The position numbers were made by a program, and so were the translations under genes. 62,439 bases of DNA, from contig JAUNSR010000010.1 in the NCBI GenBank assembly GCA_030539115.1, positions 1-62,439 of the forward strand, written 5' to 3'. Of the stretch, positions 9,193 to 18,786 are shown piece after piece. Source of the stretch: Bacteroidales bacterium (GTDB lineage: Bacteria; Bacteroidota; Bacteroidia; Bacteroidales; JAUNSR01). The notes beneath the pieces are model-generated. The model was not told the origin of the DNA. It ran no database searches and saw nothing but the letters and a program-made list of their open reading frames with translations. How positions within the stretch are numbered: position 1 is the stretch's first letter; every line of letters begins with the position of its first letter.

Positions 9193-9717
9193 TTACCATT
9201 TACCAATATGAACCTTTTCCCATTGAAGTTTTTCCTCATCAAAAGGCTTCTTTTCCTCAGCTTTATGACCAATTGATATAACAGAAAGTACTTCCATCTG
9301 ATAAGGAATACCAAGTATCTCACGAACTGCGTCTTCTGCCGATTGACCATTTGAAGTAAACCGTTTATTCATTTGAATCCAACAGCTGCCTAAGCCTAAT
9401 GCTTCACATTGAAGTTGAATTAGTATGGATGCAATTGAGCCATCCTCAACCCAAGTGTCAATTGTAGAGTCACAAACAACGACAATAGCAAGAGAAGCTC
9501 CCTCTATTGGGCGAGCTCCGTGTTCTTTGGCAACAGATAATCTTTTTAGAGTTTCTTTATCCTCAACAGCAATAAACTGCCATGGATTTTGTCTTTTTCC
9601 TGCCGGTGCCATTAGGGCAGCTTCCAAAATTGTCTTGACATCTTCCGCAGAAATAGGCTCGTCAGTATATTTTCTAATACTTCTTCTTCTTTTTAAAAGC
9701 TCGTGAAAATCTTCCAT
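9193..9717 (-). CDS. Nitroreductase-family FMN oxidoreductase
   Basis: A protein of about 174 residues of the nitroreductase fold, expected to bind FMN as a homodimer and reduce nitro compounds, quinones or similar acceptors with NAD(P)H. I chose the start MEDFHELLKRRRSIRKY because this is where family members begin. The reading frame extends 28 codons upstream to 9801, but that stretch is AT-rich and unlike any family N-terminus. FMN-contacting residues appear in RRRSIRKYTD, APAGKRQNPWQFIAV and GLGSCWIQMN. The C-terminus ends with the usual ISIGHKAEEKKP. The physiological substrate cannot be deduced. Confidence 0.88.
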   Translation of the reverse strand: MEDFHELLKRRRSIRKYTDEPISAEDVKTILEAALMAPAGKRQNPWQFIAVEDKETLKRLSVAKEHGARPIEGASLAIVVVCDSTIDTWVEDGSIASILIQLQCEALGLGSCWIQMNKRFTSNGQSAEDAVREILGIPYQMEVLSVISIGHKAEEKKPFDEEKLQWEKVHIGKW

Positions 9718-9939
9718 AACATATAATTTTAAAGTCTGTATAACTAAATAACACAGAGATATCTGAAATTTAATTTTTTCTCCTATGCAAATATAATGCA
9801 AAGCAATTGCTAATTATTTTTATAAGCCAATCTTTATTTGAAAAACAAAGCTGTTTGAAACACTATTTTTAAAAAATCATCTGCTTTATACTTAAAACAA
9901 AAAAATGCCGTTAATAGTATATATCAAATAAGAATTATA

Positions 9940-12333
9940 ATGAGATTTCTTTTCACAATACTCACTTTCATAATATCATTTAATATTTTTTCTCAAAACA
10001 GAGCCATTATTTCCGGTGCCATTACAAATTCTGAGGGCACTCCCATTGAAATTGCCCATATAAAATTAAAAAACAGCACCATAGGCACTCTTTCTGATTT
10101 TAAAGGGAAATATTCCATTTCTGTACCCGGCATTGACTCTTGCTATATCACGGTTTCCTGTCTGGGATATAAAAAAGTAACCAGACTACTGCTTAAACCT
10201 CAGGGAAATATCACTTTAAACTTTCAGCTATATACAGAATCGGAGGCTCTTGAGGAGGTTGAAGTTATTGCAAACAGGGTAAATATCAATAATGTTGAAA
10301 AAATTGACTATAATAAAAACAATCTTATTCCCTCGGCAGGAGGTAAAAGCATTGAATCTATGCTTTCTACTTTTGCTGGAGTGAATTCGAACAATGAGCT
10401 TAGCTCTCAGTATTCTGTAAGAGGTGGAAGCTATGATGAAAACATTGTTTATATAAACGGCACTGAAATTTATCGCCCCCTTCTTGTAAGAGGCGGTCAG
10501 CAAGAGGGATTAAGTATTATCAATCCTGACATGGTTAGCTCTGTAAATTTTTCTTCCGGCGGCTATGGGGCTGAATACGGTGATAAAATGGCGTCAGTTT
10601 TGGACATAGAATATAAAAAGCCAAATGAATTTGAAGCATCTGTAGGCATGAGCCTCTTAGGCGCCAATGCTTCTATCGGACAAAGAAGTAAAAAATTCTC
10701 CCAGCTTCATGGAATAAGATATAAGCAAAACAATTCCTTATTAAACACTCTTGATACAAAAGGAGAATATAGCCCAAAGTTTTTTGACTATCAGACATTT
10801 CTTACTTATGATATAAATAACAGGTTTTCTGTTGGTCTGCTTGGAAATATATCTCAAAACAAATATTCTTTCATCCCCGAATCAAGAGAAACATCTTTTG
10901 GAACTCTACAGGATGCCAAGAAATTTAAAGTATATTTCGATGGTAATGAAGAGGACATTTTTAGAACTCTCTTTGGAAGCCTTTCTTTAAATTACAAGAA
11001 TGAGAGAAACTTTAATCTTAACTCTACTTTCTCAGCTTTTGTAACCGATGAAAGAGAAACTTATGATATAACGGGCGAATATTGGCTCGACAATTTGAGT
11101 TCCGACAATAATGAAAGCCAAGGTTCTCTTGGCATCGGCTCTTATCACCAACATGCAAGAAACTCTCTTACAGCTTCTGTTGTTTCTTTTGCTTTAAAAG
11201 GAAATAATTACAGTGAAAAAAACAAACTGCAATATGGGTTGAACGTTCAGTCTGAAAGAATAGATGACAAAATCAGTGAATGGGAAATGAGAGACTCTGC
11301 AGGTTATTCAGTTCCCTCTTTAACTGACAAGGTGGAGTTGATCTATTCTCTTCATTCAAGTTATAAAAACTCGACAACCAGAATGGGAGCATTTCTTCAG
11401 GATACTTACCGATTTAATCTTTCTTCCGGAAGGATGATTGTTACTGCTGGATTAAGGGGGTCCTATTGGACTTTCAATAAAGAGTTTATTTTGAGTCCGA
11501 GAGTCACTTTAGCTTTTATTCCTGAGGATTTGCCTTTAACAACACGCTTTTCTTCAGGAATTTATTACCAAACACCATTCTATAAAGAGTATAGAGATAC
11601 AATTACTGACCAAAATGGAAATTTAATTGTGGATATAAATGAAAAAATAAAGTCTCAAAGATCAATTCATCTCGTTTTAGGGAGCGATTATAACTTTAAA
11701 ACAGGCGGAAGGCCTTTTAAATTTACCACAGAGCTTTATTATAAAAAACTTGACAACCTTATTCCCTATGAAGTTGATAATGTAAGAATAAGATATTACG
11801 GCAAGAATCTCTCTAAAGGAAATACAATGGGAATAGATTTCAAACTCTTTGGAGAATTTGTGCCCGAAACAGATTCTTGGCTTAGTTTTTCGTTAATGAA
11901 AAGCAAAGAAACATTTTGGGGAAAGAGTGTTTCCCGTCCAAATGAACAGAGATATTCTTTTTCGCTCTATTTCAATGACTATGTCCCCGGTCTGATTAAA
12001 TATAGAATGAGCCTTAAGGCAATTTTCGCTGACGGTATTCCATTTGGCTCTCCTCAATATGGCAGAACAGGCGGTGTTTTTAGGACTTCACCCTATCGAA
12101 GAGTTGATATTGGCATAAGCAGGGAGATTTCGTCCATTTATGATGGTTTTATGAATAGAGGCTTGTTTAAGTTTATAAAAAATGCCTCTGTAAGTCTTGA
12201 GGTATTTAATTTGTTGGACATACAAAATGTTAATTCCTATTATTGGGTAAACGCTGTTAATGGCGATCAATATGCTGTGCCTAATTATTTAACCGGAAGA
12301 CAGATTAATCTTAGCCTGAATATTGATTTTTAA
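9940..12333 (+). CDS. TonB-dependent outer-membrane receptor with carboxypeptidase-like N-domain
   Basis: A 797-residue outer-membrane active-transport receptor. Residues 1-19 form a signal peptide ending IFSQ. Residues 20-105 are a CarboxypepD-reg-like beta-sandwich (ISGAITNSEGTPI, SDFKGKYSISV). The plug follows at about 110-225, including SQYSVRGGSYDENIVYINGTE and GYGAEYGDKMASVLDIEY. The remaining 570 residues form the 22-strand barrel ending in aromatic NLSLNIDF. It lacks the roughly 1000-residue size of SusC and has no SusD neighbour, so a siderophore, vitamin or small-peptide ligand is more likely than a polysaccharide. It is a single-gene unit. Confidence 0.92.
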   Translation: MRFLFTILTFIISFNIFSQNRAIISGAITNSEGTPIEIAHIKLKNSTIGTLSDFKGKYSISVPGIDSCYITVSCLGYKKVTRLLLKPQGNITLNFQLYTESEALEEVEVIANRVNINNVEKIDYNKNNLIPSAGGKSIESMLSTFAGVNSNNELSSQYSVRGGSYDENIVYINGTEIYRPLLVRGGQQEGLSIINPDMVSSVNFSSGGYGAEYGDKMASVLDIEYKKPNEFEASVGMSLLGANASIGQRSKKFSQLHGIRYKQNNSLLNTLDTKGEYSPKFFDYQTFLTYDINNRFSVGLLGNISQNKYSFIPESRETSFGTLQDAKKFKVYFDGNEEDIFRTLFGSLSLNYKNERNFNLNSTFSAFVTDERETYDITGEYWLDNLSSDNNESQGSLGIGSYHQHARNSLTASVVSFALKGNNYSEKNKLQYGLNVQSERIDDKISEWEMRDSAGYSVPSLTDKVELIYSLHSSYKNSTTRMGAFLQDTYRFNLSSGRMIVTAGLRGSYWTFNKEFILSPRVTLAFIPEDLPLTTRFSSGIYYQTPFYKEYRDTITDQNGNLIVDINEKIKSQRSIHLVLGSDYNFKTGGRPFKFTTELYYKKLDNLIPYEVDNVRIRYYGKNLSKGNTMGIDFKLFGEFVPETDSWLSFSLMKSKETFWGKSVSRPNEQRYSFSLYFNDYVPGLIKYRMSLKAIFADGIPFGSPQYGRTGGVFRTSPYRRVDIGISREISSIYDGFMNRGLFKFIKNASVSLEVFNLLDIQNVNSYYWVNAVNGDQYAVPNYLTGRQINLSLNIDF

Positions 12334-12532
12334 TCGATTTTAGATGATGTCTGATTGGATTAAGAAAATGTCTAATTAATTTGAATTGATTTTTAATTGA
12401 TTTAGGAAAAAGCTTAATTTAATTAGATGATAGTATAACTTATTTACACTAAAGGTTAATCATTTTTGATTGAGATTTAATGTAGTTATATAGGTCTTAA
12501 ATTCTTAAGACTTAAATATCAAAAATTTACAG

Positions 12533-14944
12533 TCAATTTACAATTCTTAAAGCGCCTGTATTTTCAATATCATAATAATCAATATTTTTCTCTTTTAATT
12601 CATTTCTTAATTTATCCTTTACCCACTTTTTAAGCGAAGGATGAATAACTAAATGTTTATAAGTGATTTTTGATTTAAAATCACCTATTCCCAAAGAATA
12701 ATTATTAGAAAGAATAAGATAATCAACCACAACCATATTTATTCCGCCAAATGAAAGGAGATTGTTGTTATCGAGGATAAAAAAGCTGTTTTTCCCATCA
12801 TGAATAAAGGGCTGTTTTTTGATCTTGCTGGCGAATACTGTGTCATTTACAATCTCTATTATTTCTTTACAACCTCTTTTTAACACATAATTTTTGAAAC
12901 TCAATGGTTTATAAAGCATTTCCAATTTGTTATGTGTGATAACTCTTGCCGAGTCATGATTTAAATTGATAAGTTTTTTGTTTTTAAGATGGATATTATT
13001 GTTATCTCTAAAAACATGAGAATAAGAAAGAGTTTTATTATTGAAAGTATTATAATCTTCGGCATTATTCCCCTTTTCTTCGCTATAAATAGCTGTAGTA
13101 TTGTTATCTATAAATGCATAATGAGTCATTCCTGAAAAATTATGAATCGAAACATTACTGTTGTCATTGAATATAATTGTTTCATCTATTGCTTGATTTT
13201 TATATGGAAAAACAATCAGTATAAGAATGACAATTATAGCTATCAAAGGCTTCAAAGTCCTTTTTTCATAAAAGAAAATTGCTGTCAACAAGAGCATTAT
13301 CAAAATCGAAAGAAGCCGATATGACGTTAGATAGATCATCGGATTACTAACACTTATGCCTATCAAATGTCCGACATCACTTCCATCTATTATTATATCT
13401 GAAATGAACTTTGATATGTGTAATAATATATCACTCTCAATATTTAAAGATAGAAGTAACGCGGTAATGGAAATTGTTATTACATAAAAAGGAAGCAGTG
13501 GAAGAATTATTAAATTGGCAGGAATAGAAAAAATAGGGAACTGGTTAAAATAATAAATGCTGATAGGCAACGTAAAAATCTGAGCAGCCAGAGTGACACT
13601 CACGATATTTAATAATTTGTCAAGTATTGGATTTTCAGAAATAAGAATCATCCTTATCAAAGGATAAAAAAGCAGAATCGACAGAACTGCAGAAAAACTT
13701 AACTGAAAACCTATATCAAACAAATTATAAGGGTTGAATGCAAGAAGCATAAAAGCACAAAAGCAAATAATATTGAACGTATCCCCCTTTTTATAGATTA
13801 TATGTCCAATAAGAACAGTCGAAATCATTAATGCTGCCCTGCAAACAGAAATACTCATGCCTGTTATTAAGGCATAAATAAATATCCCCATGATAAGCAG
13901 GATATAATAAAGCCTCTCTTCAGCAATCATTTTTAAAGGATAAAGTAAAAATCCAAGAATAATGAAAATTATCCCTGTATGAAGCCCGCTTATTGCAAGA
14001 ATATGGGAAAGTCCATTTTCTCTGATGGTAACAATTGTTTCCTGATCAAGCTTTTCCCTATCACCGATAATCAATGTTGAAGCCAAAGCTCTTTGTTTTT
14101 CATTTAGCGGAATTTTATTTATTGTTTCGATAATCTCTTTTCTAATTCTATTGGTATATTTTTTAATAAAGCCTGATTGATTTTGACCGGCTCTAAAATA
14201 ACTTTTTACATACAATGAGTATTTTACACCTTTATTTCTCATGCTTTTAGCATAATCAAACTCAAATGGGTTACCTAAATTCTTAATTTTATAAATTGAT
14301 GAACTACAAATTAAAATATCTCCTGCTTCTAAGGATTTATTAAAATCATTAAGATGTAAATCATCATCAAATATATTATCCAAACCATTTTTGCTATTAT
14401 TAAACTCGTTTTTATCCCCATTATACGAATATTTAGTATGTTTATCCTGGTTATTTAAAGGGACATATACATTAAGAATAATTTTTTTATTATTCAAACT
14501 TTTGACAAAATCATCCTTTTCTCCTATCGTCTTTAAAGTCGAATCATTTGCGACTTTTATTATCCACGCTCTATAAAGCTCGCCCTTAAACCTTAGAGTA
14601 TTATTCTTTATAACAGGGTAATTTATAATCTTTATCATTACAATTTGTTCATTATCACAAATTGAATCAAGCGAATAATTAAGATTGTCAATACTTCTTT
14701 CAGTAATAAATACGCCAAAAGAAACGACAAAAATAAAAACACCTATTCCAAACAAATTTTTTAATCTGAATCTGTTTTTAATAGAGAAAGGATAATAAGA
14801 TATAATGATAACAATAACAGAAAGAATCAGTATAGGCAAATAACTGACTCTAAAGGGAAGAAATTCCCTTATCAAAATTCCGAGAATTAATGGTATTAAA
14901 ACCCGAAAGAAGGGTTTTGATATGTACGACAATAATAGGGGCAA
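12533..14944 (-). CDS. comEC: ComEC/Rec2-family DNA-uptake channel protein
   Basis: An 803-residue inner-membrane protein related to ComEC, which carries single-stranded DNA across the membrane in natural transformation. It has an N-terminal membrane anchor (residues 1-75), a DUF4131-like extracytoplasmic domain, and the Competence-domain helices (about 300-580) with the family signature SHILAISGLHTGIIF. The C-terminal soluble part (about 585-803) has no HxHxDH, so the metallo-beta-lactamase nuclease domain of longer ComECs is absent or decayed, as in many Bacteroidota. An Asn/Asp-rich, low-complexity stretch of roughly 40 residues (about 160-205) interrupts the DUF4131 domain. No other competence genes are near. 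Confidence 0.87.
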   Translation of the reverse strand: MPLLLSYISKPFFRVLIPLILGILIREFLPFRVSYLPILILSVIVIIISYYPFSIKNRFRLKNLFGIGVFIFVVSFGVFITERSIDNLNYSLDSICDNEQIVMIKIINYPVIKNNTLRFKGELYRAWIIKVANDSTLKTIGEKDDFVKSLNNKKIILNVYVPLNNQDKHTKYSYNGDKNEFNNSKNGLDNIFDDDLHLNDFNKSLEAGDILICSSSIYKIKNLGNPFEFDYAKSMRNKGVKYSLYVKSYFRAGQNQSGFIKKYTNRIRKEIIETINKIPLNEKQRALASTLIIGDREKLDQETIVTIRENGLSHILAISGLHTGIIFIILGFLLYPLKMIAEERLYYILLIMGIFIYALITGMSISVCRAALMISTVLIGHIIYKKGDTFNIICFCAFMLLAFNPYNLFDIGFQLSFSAVLSILLFYPLIRMILISENPILDKLLNIVSVTLAAQIFTLPISIYYFNQFPIFSIPANLIILPLLPFYVITISITALLLSLNIESDILLHISKFISDIIIDGSDVGHLIGISVSNPMIYLTSYRLLSILIMLLLTAIFFYEKRTLKPLIAIIVILILIVFPYKNQAIDETIIFNDNSNVSIHNFSGMTHYAFIDNNTTAIYSEEKGNNAEDYNTFNNKTLSYSHVFRDNNNIHLKNKKLINLNHDSARVITHNKLEMLYKPLSFKNYVLKRGCKEIIEIVNDTVFASKIKKQPFIHDGKNSFFILDNNNLLSFGGINMVVVDYLILSNNYSLGIGDFKSKITYKHLVIHPSLKKWVKDKLRNELKEKNIDYYDIENTGALRIVN

Positions 14945-15051
14945 TCAATCTATTTTTATAAAGGTGTGCTTTCAATTAGGCATTAGATAGTTAACAAAGA
15001 AGGTGTGAATTTGGTTGAAAGAAGCCCCCGTTTATTGTCATCGTTTTTTTT

Positions 15052-15708
15052 CTATATACCCAGACTTTTCAAGTCTTTTATAGTAGAAGTCGGATCATAC
15101 GATTTAAATACAAAATTTCCTGCCACCAGAACATCAGCTCCGGCATCGACCAGTCTCTTACCGGTCTCTAAATTTACGCCTCCATCAACCTCAATAAGAG
15201 CATTGGAGTTCTTTTTTAAAATCAATTCCTTTAATGTCATGGTTTTATCCACAGAATTCTCAATAAACTTCTGACCTCCAAAGCCCGGATTAACAGACAT
15301 TAAAAGAACCATATCAACATCACGGATTATATCTTCGAGAAGACAAACCGGAGTTGCAGGATTTAGAGTTACTCCAGCTTTCATTCCGGATTCCTTTATC
15401 TGTTGAACGGTACGGTGAAGATGTATACAAGCTTCATAATGAACATTCATCATATAGGCTCCTATATGTTTAACTTCATTTAAAAACTTACCAGGGTCAG
15501 TTATCATCAGATGAACATCCAATGGCTTTTTACACAACCTATTTACGTATTCCAAGACCGGAAAACCAAAAGAAATGTTTGGGACAAAAACACCATCCAT
15601 AATATCAATGTGTAACCAATCGGCTTCGCTCGAATTTATCATCTCTATATCAGCTTGCAAATTTGCAAAATTTGCAGACAAGAGAGAGGGTGCTATTTTT
15701 AAATCCAT
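15052..15708 (-). CDS. rpe: Ribulose-phosphate 3-epimerase
   Basis: A 218-residue TIM-barrel enzyme that interconverts ribulose 5-phosphate and xylulose 5-phosphate in the pentose phosphate pathway. The signature regions are present: PSLLSANFANLQADI at the N-terminus, LHIDIMDGVFVPNISFG with metal-ligand His and catalytic Asp, LDVHLMI, VNPGFGGQKFI, and LIEVDGGVN with the second catalytic Asp. Its length is that of the family. It lies downstream of no obvious partner; comEC follows after about 107 bp. The minus-strand -7 box TACATTTG is at plus 15751-15758. Confidence 0.95.
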   Translation of the reverse strand: MDLKIAPSLLSANFANLQADIEMINSSEADWLHIDIMDGVFVPNISFGFPVLEYVNRLCKKPLDVHLMITDPGKFLNEVKHIGAYMMNVHYEACIHLHRTVQQIKESGMKAGVTLNPATPVCLLEDIIRDVDMVLLMSVNPGFGGQKFIENSVDKTMTLKELILKKNSNALIEVDGGVNLETGKRLVDAGADVLVAGNFVFKSYDPTSTIKDLKSLGI

Positions 15709-16440
15709 AAATATTTATAAAGAAATTAACGGCTTATCTCTTAAGCCTGACAAATGTAAAAAAAAATTTAATACAACATCTTCTTTATTGTGTTAATTTT
15801 AAAATCAAAAGGGGGCATAAGAGGCTAAATAATACATTTCCATGTACTTTTGAGACTCCATAATTGTTTTGGCATTATTTTATCTTTAAAAAAATTAGGC
15901 TGCAATAATAAAACAATGTTAATTAACATTTCTTCTTATTCCATTTTCCACACTATTATATGGTGAATAAACTCTGGCAAAATAACGTATTGCAGCAATA
16001 GTTATAACAGATGGAGCATTTATTTTTACAGACTTCCCTTTTACATCTGTTTTATTTGAATGAGTAAAAAATTTATTCATAGGCATTACAATTAAAAAAT
16101 TTAATACCAAATAATTATACCGTTATCTAATACTAAACCTATCAAACTTAAAATCTTGATATCATAAATAATAGGATTGTTAATTCCATTCCAAAATCTC
16201 ATGATTCTTTTCCAAAATCCAGACATCATATATAGTAAACGTTCATTTGATATATATATTGCAATCGACAGCCATTCAATTATCTAAAATTTTATTAAAT
16301 ATCACATAGCTTATATTATTTAAAATATCTTCATTTTCAAAAATCCAATTTTTATAATGATCGATAAAGCGACTTCTTCAAAAAGACAAACAAAAGATAT
16401 TATGTAAAAAAACGAACTATAAATTTACCATATTAAATTT
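15709..16440. promoter_or_regulatory. AT-rich gap with the rpe promoter and one possible tiny gene
   Basis: TACATTTG on the minus strand (plus 15751-15758) is a good -7 box for rpe. A possible 53-codon gene lies at 15919-16080 and is listed separately. Nothing further was recognised between 16111 and 16440. Confidence 0.5.
15919..16080 (-). CDS. Possible small protein of 53 residues
   Basis: From MNKFFTHSNK the frame reads a compact, basic 53-residue product including SVKINAPSVITIAAIRYFAR and ends at a TAA. The frame is open 10 codons further up to 16110, but those residues look less protein-like. Codon choice resembles the neighbours, and the piece is the only protein-like sequence in a 730-bp gap. 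I recognise no family, and no promoter or terminator is clear. It could be chance. Confidence 0.4.
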   Translation of the reverse strand: MNKFFTHSNKTDVKGKSVKINAPSVITIAAIRYFARVYSPYNSVENGIRRNVN

Positions 16441-17370
16441 TTATTTAACTGTAAAAACATACAATCTACTCACATCAGCATCTGGGACATAAAGTTTACC
16501 ATCAGCCACTGTCAACATCTGAGGAGAAAGCATTATTTTCTCAGGAAAAAGAAGTTTATTATTTCCATTAAGCATATTTTCACTTCTTAACTGACCATCA
16601 ATGTTATCTGTATAATAGAGCGTTTTATTTTTTCCATCATAAGCTACACCGCAATAGTACCCGGGTAGGTTTTCAAGTTTATACAATTGAGGATTCAAGG
16701 TATTTATATTCATGTCAAGATAAATTGAATTTCTCATTCCAATGGAATCATTCAAAGGATAAGAGGCTATAAATATTGAATCATTATATATATCAATCCC
16801 ATTAGGTCCACTTACCTCTACGGTATAGACTTCCATATCAGTAGCTGCGATATTTGCTTTATCAACAATCTGACCTCTATAAACCAGACTTGCATCTCTT
16901 ACAGAAGCATAAATCCAATTATTCACAACAGCCAAATCACTTACAAAGACCTCACCCGGTGCAAAAGGAATTACCTGTGGCTTAGAATTAAGATTGTTCA
17001 TATCAAAAACAAGAATGCAATTTACATCTGCAACAAACAATAAATTGTCCATTACAGCCATCCCCTTTGGAGAATTGAGTTCATCTGCATTTAGATAAGG
17101 AGAAAGTTTGCCATCCTTCAACTGCATTATATAGCCTTTTCCGGAAACATCAAGAGGGTCGAAGGTATCACCTCCAAAATTTGATATCAAAAGACGATCA
17201 CCTGTCCAAACAGTTCCATAACAATAGCGAAGCCCATCATTATAAACAGTATCTGCAATCCAAGTTGAATCAGACTCGGCATACGCCTCCTCTGCTTGTT
17301 TGTCAGTCTTATATCCTTTACATCCTGCAATGATTATTATCAAAAATAAAAGAGAAACTATTTTTTTCAT
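16441..17370 (-). CDS. Beta-propeller lipoprotein (NHL/SMP-30-like)
   Basis: A 309-residue exported lipoprotein with signal MKKIVSLLFLIIIIAGC and lipidation at Cys17. The rest is a series of about six repeats of the type LNSPKGMAVMDNLLFVAD, VSDLAVVNNWIYASV, GPNGIDIYNDSIFIAS and YCGVAYDGKNKTLYYTD, which is the blade pattern of NHL and SMP-30/gluconolactonase propellers. No catalytic metal set can be assigned with confidence, so an enzyme call is not made; binding or sensing in the envelope is equally possible. It is the last gene before lysA on this strand, separated from it by about 150 bp. Confidence 0.8.
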   Translation of the reverse strand: MKKIVSLLFLIIIIAGCKGYKTDKQAEEAYAESDSTWIADTVYNDGLRYCYGTVWTGDRLLISNFGGDTFDPLDVSGKGYIMQLKDGKLSPYLNADELNSPKGMAVMDNLLFVADVNCILVFDMNNLNSKPQVIPFAPGEVFVSDLAVVNNWIYASVRDASLVYRGQIVDKANIAATDMEVYTVEVSGPNGIDIYNDSIFIASYPLNDSIGMRNSIYLDMNINTLNPQLYKLENLPGYYCGVAYDGKNKTLYYTDNIDGQLRSENMLNGNNKLLFPEKIMLSPQMLTVADGKLYVPDADVSRLYVFTVK

Positions 17371-17523
17371 ACAACACGTTTTAAGATTTCATCAGTAGTT
17401 CATTGTAATAACAAAGCGTTATTTACTTGGTTCACTGTCTTAAAGGCGAGAGTATAATAAAATAATTTCTCTTTCAGTATATATTTTATTGTTGCAGCCA
17501 ATACTACAACAAATAACAATATG

Positions 17524-18684
17524 TTAAATCAATTCGTCAGAATATATTCCAACAGGAAGAGTGCGGCAATTATATTGGCATGCCATTATCTGACCGTAAG
17601 CGCCGGCACTTCTCAAAGCAAAATAGTCTCCTCTTTTAGTCTTATTTAATTTTTCATCTTTTCCAAAACAATCGGAAGACTCACAAATCGGACCGACCAC
17701 ATCATAGGTCTCCAATTCCTGATCAGAGCTGAGATTCTGGATAACATGATGAGCTTCATAAAGAGCAGGTCTTATTAAATCACTCATTCCCGCATCAAGG
17801 ATAACAAACTTCTTACTTGCTCCCTCCTTCACATACAGTGCCTTAGATATCAAAGAACCTGCCTGACAAACTACAGCACGACCCAATTCAAAATGAAGTT
17901 CCTGATCAGGGCGAAGTTTAAGATATTTATTAAATGTGGCAAAATACGACTTAAAATCAGGAATTTGATTCTCATCAGGAGTCACATAGTCAACGCCAAG
18001 ACCTCCGCCTACATTAATAACTTTAATATTTATTCCCTTGGCTTCAAATTTCTCCTGAAGTTCATTTATTCTATTCGATAGATTCATAAAAGGCTCCATC
18101 TCCTCAATTTGAGATCCGATGTGAAAATGAAGTCCAATAAACTCCACATTCTCCATATTTGCAGCCTCGTTGATAACATCATCGAGCTGTTCCATATTAA
18201 TACCGAACTTATTCTCATTAAGACCTGTAGTAATGTAATGATGAGTATGAGCATCTACATTGGGATTAACTCTTAAAGCGATTTTTGCAACTTTGTTTTT
18301 CGCTTTGGCAAGTTCATTTATAACCTCAAGTTCAGGAATAGATTCAACATTGAAGCAGAAAATTTCCGCATCCAAACCAAGATTAATTTCCCAATCGGCT
18401 TTTCCAACCCCCGCAAAAACAATTTTATTTGAAGTAAAGCCTGCATCAAGACAAGCTTGAACTTCACCTCCGCTTACACAGTCGCAGCCTAACCCGTTCT
18501 TGTTTATCTGTTTGAGGATTTTCTCATTGGCATTTGCCTTTACAGCATAATGCACATGATAATTCTCATACTTTTGCGACTCAGAATTTATAGTATCTAA
18601 AGTCTTCTGCAAAAGCTCAACATCGTAATAATAGAAAGGGGTACGAATCTCTTTAAATTTGTCGATAGGAAAATTAGTCTTCAT
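17524..18684 (-). CDS. lysA: Diaminopimelate decarboxylase
   Basis: A 386-residue PLP enzyme catalysing the last step of lysine synthesis, meso-diaminopimelate to lysine plus CO2. The PLP-binding lysine is Lys49 in HYAVKANAN. GLGCDCVSGGE, FIGLHFHIGSQ and INVGGGLGVDY follow in the order of fold-type III decarboxylases. The second-domain PICESSDCFGKD carries the catalytic cysteine donated to the partner subunit of the dimer. It follows lysC in the same direction, about 100 bp apart, with a hairpin terminator between, so the two may be only partly co-transcribed. Confidence 0.95.
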   Translation of the reverse strand: MKTNFPIDKFKEIRTPFYYYDVELLQKTLDTINSESQKYENYHVHYAVKANANEKILKQINKNGLGCDCVSGGEVQACLDAGFTSNKIVFAGVGKADWEINLGLDAEIFCFNVESIPELEVINELAKAKNKVAKIALRVNPNVDAHTHHYITTGLNENKFGINMEQLDDVINEAANMENVEFIGLHFHIGSQIEEMEPFMNLSNRINELQEKFEAKGINIKVINVGGGLGVDYVTPDENQIPDFKSYFATFNKYLKLRPDQELHFELGRAVVCQAGSLISKALYVKEGASKKFVILDAGMSDLIRPALYEAHHVIQNLSSDQELETYDVVGPICESSDCFGKDEKLNKTKRGDYFALRSAGAYGQIMACQYNCRTLPVGIYSDELI

Positions 18685-18714
18685 AATTGTTTGTATTAAA
18701 ACAAAAGCCTTAAT

Positions 18715-18757
18715 TATTGAAAAAAGAAACGCAAAGAATTAATGTTCTTCGCGTTTC
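18715..18757 (-). terminator. Intrinsic terminator between lysC and lysA
   Basis: On the minus strand GAAACGCGAAGAA (from plus 18757) pairs with TTCTTTGCGTTTC across a 6-nt loop with one offset base, followed by TTTTTTC. Read-through to lysA must be partial, or lysA has its own promoter. Confidence 0.75.
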
Positions 18758-18786
18758 GTATTTTGATTCAACAATTCACTTTAAAA

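Noticed and set aside
9718..9801. N-terminal extension of the nitroreductase
   Set aside because: The extra 28 codons are AT-rich and unlike the family's N-terminus, which begins at MEDFHELL.
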